From the NCBI GenBank assembly GCA_964460655.1, contig CAYWSH010000012.1:1-47193 (forward strand): a stretch of DNA of 47,193 bases, given 5' to 3'. Made by a program: the position numbers and the translations under genes. This stretch comes from CAVUAF01 sp964460655. Lineage in GTDB: Bacteria; Acidobacteriota; Terriglobia; Terriglobales; Acidobacteriaceae. The notes below the pieces were generated by a model. The model ran no database searches. It saw only the letters and a program-made list of their open reading frames with translations, and had not been told where the DNA came from. Shown one piece after another: positions 26,299 to 34,057 of this stretch; positions within the stretch are counted from its first letter, which is position 1, and each line of letters opens with the position of its first letter.

Positions 26299-26327
26299 CT
26301 TATACGCCCGCCGCACAGACCTGTCAA
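26299..26327 (-). promoter_or_regulatory. Sigma-70 promoter of the nucleoside/ribose operon
   Basis: On the minus strand TTGACA (complement of 26322-26327), a 17-bp spacer and TATAAG (complement of 26299-26304), a near-consensus promoter. Transcription would start near 26292, leaving a leader of about 110 nt to the receptor ATG at 26180 and placing the operator just downstream of the start point. Confidence 0.8.
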
Positions 26328-26346
26328 ATCGTTCTTGTTGGACGCA

Positions 26347-27888
26347 TCAGCGCTTCGCCCAGCGTTCGTACAACGATGGCCCATCGAGCGTCTCGAACGG
26401 GACCTTCGGCAAGCTCGCTTCCGCGGGCAGCGCCTTGATGGCAGCATCGATCTCGGCATCGGTGTCGGCTGCGAGGAAGCGCTGGAGTGCCGCCTTGAAG
26501 TCGGGCAGCAATTGTTCGATCTCGTCGTCCACCGCGTGCGTGCCATTGTGCACGATGGTCAGGTGTCCGCGCTTCAGGATGGTCGCCTGATGCACGGCGT
26601 TCTCCATCGGCGTGGAGAAATCCATGTCGCCCTGGAAGAACACCGTCGGCGGCGTGATGGATTCCTCATTCAAGAATGACTCGGGCACATGCGCCGTCAC
26701 GGTCACATCGCGCGTGGCGAAGTACCACGGCTCGACCGGGCCGATCCACCGTTGCTCGGTTTCCGCCTTCAGCTTGGCCTCACGCGCGCGGGTGATGCCC
26801 AGGCTGTTATCGATGAGCAAGCCGATCATCGGCCCGCCCTGCGTGCTGGTGCGCCCCTCCCACGTACGGGCGGCCAGATAGCGATAATCACCGCGCGCCA
26901 GTTCCAGCACGAAGCGCGGCCAGCGCGCCAGGTTGTCGCGTAACACTCCGGGCGTCGGGTACTTCACCATCGACACCAGGTCATAGCGCCCCACCGTCAC
27001 GGAGACCTGCTTGCCATCTTTGGGATTCGTGATGGTGACGGTCTGTGGCTGCTTCTCCAGCTTGTCCATCACGTCCTTGAGCGCCTGGATGAGGCCGCCG
27101 GCCGGGACGAGCGGCTTGATCGCGGGATCGGCTTCCGCGGCGGCGGCAAGGCGTTGCACTCCGTTCCACAGCCACAATGGGCTGTCGTAACCGTAGTCGA
27201 GCGGTTCGATGCCGCGCATCAGCGCGCGGTCCACGGATTTGGAGTGGCGCTTCAGGAACGCGAAGCTCCACTGCGAGCCGAAGCTGCCGGCGCGCAGGAT
27301 GATCTTGTCGTACCCGAGCGCGATGCGCAGGTCCTCCACGTCGTCGGCGATGTTGATGATGTCGTAGCCCTTCAGGTCCACGCCGCGTGCCGTCCAATCC
27401 CGCTGGCCTTGCTCGACCATCTGGCGCCACTTCGCCATCTCGTCCTCGACGGTCTCGGGCTTGTCGAGTGCTCCCGGTGTCGCCGGCCACGTCAGGTTGC
27501 CGGTCATCGGCATCGCCGGATTGCCGCGCTGGTTCACGAACAGGACGTCGCGCCCCGAAGCGCGCAGGAACTCGAGTTCGCGCAGGTTGCGTGGCTGCTC
27601 GATGTTGGCGCGCGTCACAAAACTGCCCGGGCCGCCCGGCAGGTAGAGGATGGGCGAAGCCCCGCGCCGCGTACCCTTGAAGCGCAGGAACTCCACGCTG
27701 ATCACACGGCTCCTCGCCGCTCCGCGGTTCTCCGGGACGAACAGCAACCCTTCTTCCGCGCTGATCGTCTCTTTGCCGGCTTGGATCGTGATGGGTGTGA
27801 GGTGAACGCTACCGACGGCCGGATCGGCCGCGGCCGCGTACGCAGCGCTCAACACGAGCAATACGGATGCGAACAGAGGTCGTTTCAT
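26347..27888 (-). CDS. Exported alpha/beta hydrolase (proline iminopeptidase/TAP-like)
   Basis: Protein of 513 aa with a Sec signal peptide (MKRPLFASVLLVLSAAYAAA). The alpha/beta-hydrolase order is visible: ILYLPGGPGS (oxyanion-hole HGGPG-like), DVLFVNQRGNP, and the nucleophile elbow RAGSFGSQWS, which corresponds to GGSYGS in prolyl aminopeptidases. A large cap region follows. The acid is in FFQGDMDFSTPMENA and the histidine in VHNGTHAVDDE. The likely role is a periplasmic or secreted peptidase or esterase. A possible promoter lies immediately upstream with almost no leader. It is probably a separate transcription unit from the downstream receptor operon, which has its own promoter 165 bp further on. 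Confidence 0.86.
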   Translation of the reverse strand: MKRPLFASVLLVLSAAYAAAADPAVGSVHLTPITIQAGKETISAEEGLLFVPENRGAARSRVISVEFLRFKGTRRGASPILYLPGGPGSFVTRANIEQPRNLRELEFLRASGRDVLFVNQRGNPAMPMTGNLTWPATPGALDKPETVEDEMAKWRQMVEQGQRDWTARGVDLKGYDIINIADDVEDLRIALGYDKIILRAGSFGSQWSFAFLKRHSKSVDRALMRGIEPLDYGYDSPLWLWNGVQRLAAAAEADPAIKPLVPAGGLIQALKDVMDKLEKQPQTVTITNPKDGKQVSVTVGRYDLVSMVKYPTPGVLRDNLARWPRFVLELARGDYRYLAARTWEGRTSTQGGPMIGLLIDNSLGITRAREAKLKAETEQRWIGPVEPWYFATRDVTVTAHVPESFLNEESITPPTVFFQGDMDFSTPMENAVHQATILKRGHLTIVHNGTHAVDDEIEQLLPDFKAALQRFLAADTDAEIDAAIKALPAEASLPKVPFETLDGPSLYERWAKR

Positions 27889-27896
27889 CGCCCGGC

Positions 27897-27925
27897 ATAT
27901 TGCGACGCGCACCGAGCGCCGTCAA
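27897..27925 (-). promoter_or_regulatory. Possible promoter giving a near-leaderless mRNA for the alpha/beta hydrolase
   Basis: On the minus strand TTGACG (complement of 27920-27925), 17 bp, CAATAT (complement of 27897-27902). The predicted start point, about 27890, is only about 2 nt before the ATG at 27888, and no Shine-Dalgarno sequence precedes that ATG. Confidence 0.35.
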
Positions 27926-27977
27926 ATGGATTGTTGGCCGCTCGGCCTATCTGCCAAATCGATGAGGCCGCGTCGCG

Positions 27978-28349
27978 CTACGAGCGCCGCTCGAATAGCG
28001 CCACCACGCCGATCGCCAGGGCCGCGAGCACCGTCGCGACCGGCGCAACGATCACGTACATGTACGCCGCCTGCTCGCGCCGCGGCCAGAAGAGGTCGAA
28101 CACGTAGCAACCAAGCGTGCCGACCGTTACGAGCAGGATGACCACGTCGATCGTGCGGCTGACGCTCGGCGACCAGCGCTCCGCCCGCATATGCGCCCAA
28201 CCAAGAGCGACGAAAGGGATCAGGACCCAGCCGGTAAAAAGAACAAAGATGATGAGGTGGGTATTGTGCCGTCCGGCGTAGAACATCAGCGCGAGTGAAC
28301 CGACCGCGCCGACATAGAGCGCCGCCCGCGACCAGGAGTGCAGCTTCAT
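27978..28349 (-). CDS. Small four-helix membrane protein of unknown function
   Basis: Protein of 123 aa from the ATG at 28349 (a GTG three codons upstream is the alternative; no clear SD for either). Four hydrophobic segments are visible: AALYVGAVGSLALMFYA, LIIFVLFTGWVLIPFVALGW, TIDVVILLVTVGTLGCYVF and YVIVAPVATVLAALAIGVVA. Short charged loops lie between them and the tail is ERRS. I do not recognise the family. It lies alone between the alpha/beta hydrolase and an AT-richer orphan gene. Confidence 0.65.
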   Translation of the reverse strand: MKLHSWSRAALYVGAVGSLALMFYAGRHNTHLIIFVLFTGWVLIPFVALGWAHMRAERWSPSVSRTIDVVILLVTVGTLGCYVFDLFWPRREQAAYMYVIVAPVATVLAALAIGVVALFERRS

Positions 28350-28453
28350 GGCGCGCACATTAGACCGCTTTCGCTCGCGTTTCGCTAGCGCTGCTCGGGA
28401 TTCCAGTCGTCGTGAGGCTTAAGGGCTGAATCGATGCCAGGAGGCTAGTCGGC

Positions 28454-28810
28454 TCATCTTTTCCAGACGAGGGTAGTGCTGCTACCAAAGCGCACTTCAT
28501 TCACATCATCCGGGATTGTCAGTTCATAAACAAAATTCCCATTCTTCTTCATAAGAGAGAGATGCACCAAAACGACCACAGCAGAGTCGGTTCTCCTTGT
28601 CGTGATCTTTCTGACCCCCATAGCACTGGAAAGTGACAAACCGGATAGCCTTAGACGAGTCGGATGTGTCCCTGGGAGTTCTTCGACTTTGAAATCCTTA
28701 ACGTTCCTCGATTCAAGGATCACGTCAAAAAACATCCTGTACAACTCCACACCGCCCCAAACGGCCAGAAGGACGAGCAGAAAAAGGGCCAGCTTGTAGG
28801 GTGTCCGCAT
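28454..28810 (-). CDS. Hypothetical membrane-anchored protein, AT-richer than surroundings
   Basis: Open frame of 118 aa with an N-terminal signal-anchor (YKLALFLLVLLAVWGGVELY) and a beta-rich soluble part ending TIPDDVNEVRFGSSTTLVWKR. No family is recognised. Base composition is visibly more AT-rich than all neighbouring genes and codon choice is less biased to G/C third positions, which suggests recent acquisition. No good ribosome-binding site precedes the ATG at 28810. It lies 20 bp after the pectinase fusion gene on the same strand, so it could be read with the pectin operon. Confidence 0.55.
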   Translation of the reverse strand: MRTPYKLALFLLVLLAVWGGVELYRMFFDVILESRNVKDFKVEELPGTHPTRLRLSGLSLSSAMGVRKITTRRTDSAVVVLVHLSLMKKNGNFVYELTIPDDVNEVRFGSSTTLVWKR

Positions 28811-28830
28811 TGCACAGCGATTCTAGGGAG

Positions 28831-31143
28831 CTACCGCCCAGGATTCCAGTGGTCCGCGCCGCCGAGGAATTGCTTTAGCGAATATTGCTTAGCTTCGGCG
28901 GTGGAAAGTTGCCGCGAGTGCGGGTCGCGCGCGCCATCGTTGGCGCCCGGTCCGGTCGAGCGGAATTCGCGATACGTCGCCGTCTCCAGCGAATGCGTCT
29001 CGCCCGGATGCCACTCCGACCAGCCGGCCGGATCGAGCGGCGCATCGATCCGTGTGTTCATGAAGACGACGGTCCCGTACGGCCGCCACGGCCTTCCGAA
29101 GAAGAGGCGTTCGATACCCGGTTCTGCCGTGATGCGGCAGCGGTCGAAGACGTAGCCGCTCGCCTGTTCGGTGTAGCGCCGGCTCTGCGCGGTCAGGTAC
29201 ACCGTCTTGCGCGCCAGCGCGTGGATCTCGCAGTCACGGAAGTAGGCCTGCGCATCGCCGAAGATAAAGTCCACGTGGCCTTCGATGTAGCAATCGGCGA
29301 AGTACTGGCGCGCCGCCAGGCACGGGCCGAGCTCCGACGCGCAGCCTTTGCCGGCGGCATACAGCGTGTCCTGGTGTCCGAGCAGCCGCACGTTGCGAAA
29401 CACTGCGCGATCGCCCGTCACGCTGAGCGCCACCGCCTGCGCCGCGACGCCGGGCACCGGATGGCGCGTCCAGAAGTCGTTCGCGATGGTGATGCCGCGC
29501 GCGGAAAAATCGTCGGCATTCACCATCATCGTCGCCGATTTCAGCGTCCCGCCCGCCGCCGCCGCGCTGTTGTCGTACACGATGACGACGCGCGCCGGAT
29601 CGTGCGCGTCGCCCTCGAAGTGCACGTTCGGCTTCGTGACCTTCACCAGCTCGCGGTAGGTTCCAGGTTTGATGGTGACGGTGCCGCCGCCGTCGAACAA
29701 GGCATCGACGGCAGCCTGCACAGAGGTGAAATCACCGGAGCCGTCCGCAGCGACCACGAAATTGGTGATCCAGCCGAACGTTGACACGCCATTAGCGCCC
29801 GCGCTGGGAAACACCGGGAAGCTGCAGGTTTGCAGCTTGCGGCTGCCGTCGATGCGAGTCACCTGCACGTCGTCACCCTGCGCCACCAGATTCACCGGTC
29901 CAGGGCCGTAGGTCAGCCGCGCGTGCTGTGCATGCACATCAGTCGGGGCGATGCCGGTGATCTGCAGTCCGTCGAAGGTCATCTGCAACGGATGTGCGGC
30001 GTCAGCGCCTTCGAGCTTCACGCGCCCGCCATCGGCTACGCGCACATCCTGCAGCACGACGTCCTTGAATTCCGGTATCAGCGTGCCCTGCGTCTGGCCT
30101 TCGTACGTCGTCTCCATCACGATGGGGTTCTTGGTGTCGCGTATGCACACGTCGCGATACGCCACGTTGTGCACCAGCCCGCCGCGCGTCGGGTTCGACT
30201 TGATGCGCAGCCCGTTGTCGGCGCCATCGATCGTCAGGTTGCGGACCTCGACGTCGCTCACGCCCCCGTTGGTCTCGCTGCCGATCGACATGCCGTGCCC
30301 AAAATAAAAATGATTGTCGAGCACGCTGATGTGCTGCGCCGGCCCGCTGCTGCCCGCCTTGATCGCCACGTTGTCGTCGCCCGCGCGGATCCAGGAGTGC
30401 GCGATCGTAACGTTGCTGGTCGACGACGGATCGATGCCGTCGGTGTTGCGCGCCCACCGGTCGCCGGTATTGATCTTTACGCCCCACGCCGTGAAGCCGT
30501 TCGTGCGATACACGATGACGTGGAAGTTCGGCGAATTGCGCAGCGTGATGCGGTACAGAATGAACCCGTCTGCCTGTGTCGCCACGATCAGCCGCGGGCA
30601 ATTCTGCGACGTGCCCTCGCGCTTCGCCTGCTGCGCCAGGTCCCACCACGAGACGTTCTGCCCGAGCAGTTTCGCGCCGCCGCGGCCGTCGATCGTGCCA
30701 TCGCCCATCACCGCCGTGTCGGTGGCTTTGTCGATCGCGATGAACGGCTTGCACCCGCGGCCGTTCCGGTTCACTACGCCGCACGCACCGGGCGTTACGT
30801 CGTAGACGCGCGGATCGCGCGAGGCGAAGAGCGTGACGCCCTCGGCGATAAGCAGCGTGATGCCTTGCTTCAACTGGAGCGGCGCGGAGAGAAAAGCGTT
30901 GTTGCTGGCGCTCCGCCGCAACTCGACCGCGCTGCCGGGAGTGCAGCCATCGATCGCCTGCTGGATGCGTGCGGTATCGAGTCTCGCTTCGTCAGCCTCG
31001 GCAAGTCCGCCGGCGGTGGAGCGAAGTTGTGCGTCGAGCGAGCGGCAAACGCGCGGGAACTTCGGCTCGGTGACGTTGCGCGTGTCCTGCGCGAATGCCG
31101 CGCATGCGGAGAGCAGGAAGAAAAGCAGATGGCAGCGCCGCAT
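28831..31143 (-). CDS. Bifunctional GH28 polygalacturonase - CE8 pectin methylesterase fusion
   Basis: Exported two-domain pectinase of 770 aa with a Sec signal (MRRCHLLFFLLSACAAFAQ). The N-terminal GH28 beta-helix (about 45-445) keeps the catalytic set NTDGID (Asp235), GDDN (Asp256, Asp257), GHGMSIGSE (His283) and RIKS (Arg313, Lys315), so it should hydrolyse polygalacturonate. The C-terminal CE8 domain (about 465-765) starts with VVAADGSGDFTSVQAAVDAL and keeps GHQDTLY (Gln591, Asp592), VDFIFG (Asp625) and GRPW (Arg684), for removal of methyl esters. The two activities are sequential on methylated pectin. The ATG at 31143 lies 2 bp after the uxaC stop. It is the last clear enzyme of the pectin locus. 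Confidence 0.93.
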   Translation of the reverse strand: MRRCHLLFFLLSACAAFAQDTRNVTEPKFPRVCRSLDAQLRSTAGGLAEADEARLDTARIQQAIDGCTPGSAVELRRSASNNAFLSAPLQLKQGITLLIAEGVTLFASRDPRVYDVTPGACGVVNRNGRGCKPFIAIDKATDTAVMGDGTIDGRGGAKLLGQNVSWWDLAQQAKREGTSQNCPRLIVATQADGFILYRITLRNSPNFHVIVYRTNGFTAWGVKINTGDRWARNTDGIDPSSTSNVTIAHSWIRAGDDNVAIKAGSSGPAQHISVLDNHFYFGHGMSIGSETNGGVSDVEVRNLTIDGADNGLRIKSNPTRGGLVHNVAYRDVCIRDTKNPIVMETTYEGQTQGTLIPEFKDVVLQDVRVADGGRVKLEGADAAHPLQMTFDGLQITGIAPTDVHAQHARLTYGPGPVNLVAQGDDVQVTRIDGSRKLQTCSFPVFPSAGANGVSTFGWITNFVVAADGSGDFTSVQAAVDALFDGGGTVTIKPGTYRELVKVTKPNVHFEGDAHDPARVVIVYDNSAAAAGGTLKSATMMVNADDFSARGITIANDFWTRHPVPGVAAQAVALSVTGDRAVFRNVRLLGHQDTLYAAGKGCASELGPCLAARQYFADCYIEGHVDFIFGDAQAYFRDCEIHALARKTVYLTAQSRRYTEQASGYVFDRCRITAEPGIERLFFGRPWRPYGTVVFMNTRIDAPLDPAGWSEWHPGETHSLETATYREFRSTGPGANDGARDPHSRQLSTAEAKQYSLKQFLGGADHWNPGR

Positions 31144-31145
31144 CG

Positions 31146-32588
31146 TCAACCGCGCCCGGCTCCGGCCGGTGCGCTCGCGCGCTCGCCGACCGGCATCCCA
31201 AAATAATCCACCGCGTTGCGGAATGAGATGCGCTCCACCATGCCGCCCACCAGGTCAAAATCGTTCGGCAGCTCGCCGCGCTCCATCTCGGCGCCCAACA
31301 GGTTGCAGAGCACGCGGCGGAAGTATTCGTGCCGCGGATACGACATCCACGAGCGCGAATCGGTGATCATGCCGATAAAGCGCGAGAGCAGGCCGCAGTT
31401 GGAGAGCGCGTTCACCTGCCACTCGATGCCTTCCTTCTGGTCCAAGTACCACCAGCCGCTGCCGAACTGGACCTTGCCGGCCGTGCTGCCGTCCTGGAAG
31501 TTGCCGGCCATCGTCGCGAACAGGTAGTTGTCCGCCGGATTCAGGTTGTACAGGATGATCCGCGGCAGCGCGTTCTCTTGCGAGAGCAAGTCGAGATAGC
31601 GCGCCAGCGCCGTGCCTTGCGGGAAGTCGCCGATGGAGTCGAAGCCGGTGTCGCGCCCTAGTTGCGCCAGGGACCGTGTGTTCACGTTCCGGAGGGCACC
31701 CAAGTGCAGCTGCTTCGTCCAGTTCTTCTCGGCGTCCAAGCGCCCGAAGAACAGCATGAGGTAGCTCGCAAACTTCGTTACTTCATCCGGCGACGCGTTC
31801 CGGCCGCTGCGTGTCCGCAGGAAGACACCGGCGGCTTCTGCTTCGCTGCAAGGTTCGGCGAAGCACTGCTCCAGCCCGTGATCGGAGAGCCGGCAGCCCT
31901 GCTGATGGAAGTACTCGTGGCGCCGTCGCAAGGCGTCGAGAAGATCAGCCAGCTTGCGGATCGAGACGTTCGCCGCGGCTTCCAGCTTCTCGATCCAGGC
32001 GTTGAATGCGGCTGCGTCGTGCGTCCGCAGCGCGGCGTCGGGACGGAACGCCGGATAGACGCGCGTCGGCAGGCCTGAAGCCGCGATCTTGCGATGATGC
32101 TCCAGGCTGTCGGTCGGGTCGTCGGTGGTGCACAGTGCGCGCACGTCGAATTTGCGCAGGATGCCGTGCGCGGTAAGCTCGTCGCTCGCCAGTGCGGCGT
32201 TGGCGCGTTTCCAGATGCTGGGAGCGCTTACCTCATCGAGCAACTCATCCACTCCGAAGTAGCGCTGCAACTCCAGGTGCGTCCAATGGTAGAGCGGATT
32301 GCGCAGCGTGTGCGGCACGGTGGCGGCCCACGCCATGAATTTCTCGTGCGGCGTGGCGTTGCCGGTGATGAAGCGCTCATCGACGCCGTTGGCGCGCATG
32401 GCGCGCCACTTGTAGTGGTCGCCTTCCAGCCATATCTCGAACAGGTCGGCGAAGCGGCGGTCCTCGGCGATCTCGCGCGGCGAAAGATGGCAGTGATAAT
32501 CGAAGATGGGCTGCGCCGCGGCGTAGTCCGCGTAGAGGCGCCGCGCGCTCGTGGTCTGCAATAGGAATTCGTCGTTGATGAAGGTCAT
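31146..32588 (-). CDS. uxaC: Glucuronate/galacturonate isomerase
   Basis: Cytosolic isomerase that converts D-galacturonate to D-tagaturonate (and D-glucuronate to fructuronate), the first step of uronate catabolism. At 480 aa it matches the usual 465-475. The amidohydrolase-type metal motif DYHCHLSP (His32, His34) is at the N-terminus. NPLYHWTHLELQRYFGV, RALCTTDDPTDSLEHH, TGFDSIGDFPQG, GWWYLDQKEGIEWQVN, GMITDSRSWMSYPRHEYFRR and the C-terminal AVDYFG are all diagnostic of UxaC. It begins 8 bp after the GH28 gene and is followed 2 bp later by the GH28-CE8 gene, so it is embedded in the pectin operon and handles its monomer product. Confidence 0.96.
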   Translation of the reverse strand: MTFINDEFLLQTTSARRLYADYAAAQPIFDYHCHLSPREIAEDRRFADLFEIWLEGDHYKWRAMRANGVDERFITGNATPHEKFMAWAATVPHTLRNPLYHWTHLELQRYFGVDELLDEVSAPSIWKRANAALASDELTAHGILRKFDVRALCTTDDPTDSLEHHRKIAASGLPTRVYPAFRPDAALRTHDAAAFNAWIEKLEAAANVSIRKLADLLDALRRRHEYFHQQGCRLSDHGLEQCFAEPCSEAEAAGVFLRTRSGRNASPDEVTKFASYLMLFFGRLDAEKNWTKQLHLGALRNVNTRSLAQLGRDTGFDSIGDFPQGTALARYLDLLSQENALPRIILYNLNPADNYLFATMAGNFQDGSTAGKVQFGSGWWYLDQKEGIEWQVNALSNCGLLSRFIGMITDSRSWMSYPRHEYFRRVLCNLLGAEMERGELPNDFDLVGGMVERISFRNAVDYFGMPVGERASAPAGAGRG

Positions 32589-32596
32589 GACGTTCG

Positions 32597-34006
32597 TTAT
32601 CCGGCGTGCTCCACGGCTTTGCCGTTGATGCGCACGTTCCGCAGCGTGACGTCGCGCACATGTTCCATCACGTTCGGGTTCTCAACGGCGGCAAAATCGC
32701 TATCGCGTACCGTGATGCGCTCGATCACGGCTTGCTCGAAGCCGCGGAGATACAGCGCGTATTTCGCCTTCTCCACCCGCAGGTTGCTGACGGAAACGTT
32801 GCGCAACACCGGCGTGAACTTGCCGTTCGCTCCTTCTTCGTAAAGGAAATCCACCGCCACCGCCGCCTGCGCCACCTGGCCCACCGTGATGTCGCGTACG
32901 TGAATGTTCTCCAGCACGCCGCCGCGCATGGCATTGTTCTTGAAGCGCACCGCGATGTCGAGGTGCGGGCTGTCCATCTGGCAGTTCTCCGCGAAGACGT
33001 TGCGCACGCCGCCCGTGATCTCGCTGCCCAGGGTGACGCCGCCGTGGCCGTCCTTCATGTGGCAGCCCTGGATGACGACATTCTGCGTCGGCGCGTGCAG
33101 GCGTCGGCCGTCGGCATTGCGTCCGGACTTGATAGCGATGCAATCGTCGCCGGTATCGAAGAAGCAGTCCTTGATCAGCACATCGGTGCACGATTCCGGA
33201 TCGCAGCCGTCGGTGTTCGGTCCATGCGCGCGGATGGTGAGGCCCCGCACCGTGACGTTGGTGCTCAGCACGGGATGCACCTGCCACATCGGCGAATTCA
33301 GCAGCGTGACGCCCTCGATCAGCACGTTCTGGCAGCGATAGGGCTGGATGAAATTCGGTCGCAGATTATGGCCTTCGCCGAACACGCGCCTCTCTACTGC
33401 TACGCCGGACTCAGCCATGTCGAACAGGACGTCGCGATCACCCTTGGGCGCGCCTGCGTCCTTGCTCGTACGCGCCAGGTTTCTGAGGTTCCACCAGTGA
33501 TCGGCGTCGGCGTTGCCGTCGATCGTGCCGCTCCCGGTGATGGCGATGTTCTTCTGCTCGAAGGCATAGATGAAGGGCGAGAAGTTCATCAGCTCCATGC
33601 CTTCGAAGCGTGTCAACACCAGCGGATAGCTCTTGGTATCGCGCGTGAAGCGGATGACCGCGCCTGTGCCGACGTGCAGGTTGACGTTGCTGCGCAGGTG
33701 GATCGCGCCCGTCAGGAATTCGCCTGCTGGTACGACGACGCGTCCGCCGCCTTCTGCATTACACACCGTGATCGCCTTGGCGAAAGCGTTCGTGTTGTCG
33801 GTGCGGTTGTCGCCCTTGGCGCCAAACTTCGTGATGTCGAAGTCGCGGGCAGGGAACGCCGGCGGCTTGATGCGCGCCAGGATTCGCGGCAGCTCGAGCC
33901 AGGGGTCGTCGTCGTCGGTGAAGAAGGCACGCGCTGGCGACGTTCCGGCAGCGGCAATGGCGCCGCCGAACGCGACGGATCTTAGGAATTCACGGCGCGT
34001 ATGCAT
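32597..34006 (-). CDS. Tat-exported GH28 polygalacturonase
   Basis: Pectin-hydrolysing glycoside hydrolase of 469 aa. The start MHTRREFLRSVAFGGAIAAA is a twin-arginine signal. The GH28 beta-helix begins FDITKFGAKGDNRTDNT and holds the complete catalytic set: NTDGCDPES (Asp266), GDDCIAIKSG (Asp287, Asp288), GHGGVTLGSE (His321) and RFK (Arg354, Lys356). It is of the exo/endo-polygalacturonase type found in plant-degrading bacteria; which mode it uses cannot be told. It lies downstream of the pectin-locus TonB receptor after a strong hairpin, and just upstream of uxaC. No good SD precedes the ATG. Confidence 0.94.
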   Translation of the reverse strand: MHTRREFLRSVAFGGAIAAAGTSPARAFFTDDDDPWLELPRILARIKPPAFPARDFDITKFGAKGDNRTDNTNAFAKAITVCNAEGGGRVVVPAGEFLTGAIHLRSNVNLHVGTGAVIRFTRDTKSYPLVLTRFEGMELMNFSPFIYAFEQKNIAITGSGTIDGNADADHWWNLRNLARTSKDAGAPKGDRDVLFDMAESGVAVERRVFGEGHNLRPNFIQPYRCQNVLIEGVTLLNSPMWQVHPVLSTNVTVRGLTIRAHGPNTDGCDPESCTDVLIKDCFFDTGDDCIAIKSGRNADGRRLHAPTQNVVIQGCHMKDGHGGVTLGSEITGGVRNVFAENCQMDSPHLDIAVRFKNNAMRGGVLENIHVRDITVGQVAQAAVAVDFLYEEGANGKFTPVLRNVSVSNLRVEKAKYALYLRGFEQAVIERITVRDSDFAAVENPNVMEHVRDVTLRNVRINGKAVEHAG

Positions 34007-34018
34007 GGTGAAATGATC

Positions 34019-34050
34019 CGCCTCGTCCCGTTGGTTGCCGGGACGAGGCG
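34019..34050 (-). other. Strong intercistronic hairpin in the pectin operon
   Basis: CGCCTCGTCCCG (34019-34030) and CGGGACGAGGCG (34039-34050) form a perfect 12-bp GC-rich stem around TTGGTTGC. It lies between the TonB receptor stop (34058) and the GH28 ATG (34006). On the minus strand the stem is followed by GATCATTTC, not a T-tract, so it is more likely a transcript-stabilising or partial-termination element than a full intrinsic terminator. Confidence 0.75.
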
Positions 34051-34057
34051 TTCGGTC

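Noticed and set aside
34019..34050. A full Rho-independent terminator after the pectin receptor
   Set aside because: The stem is perfect, but the following minus-strand sequence is GATCATTTC without a T-tract, and same-strand pectin genes continue downstream.
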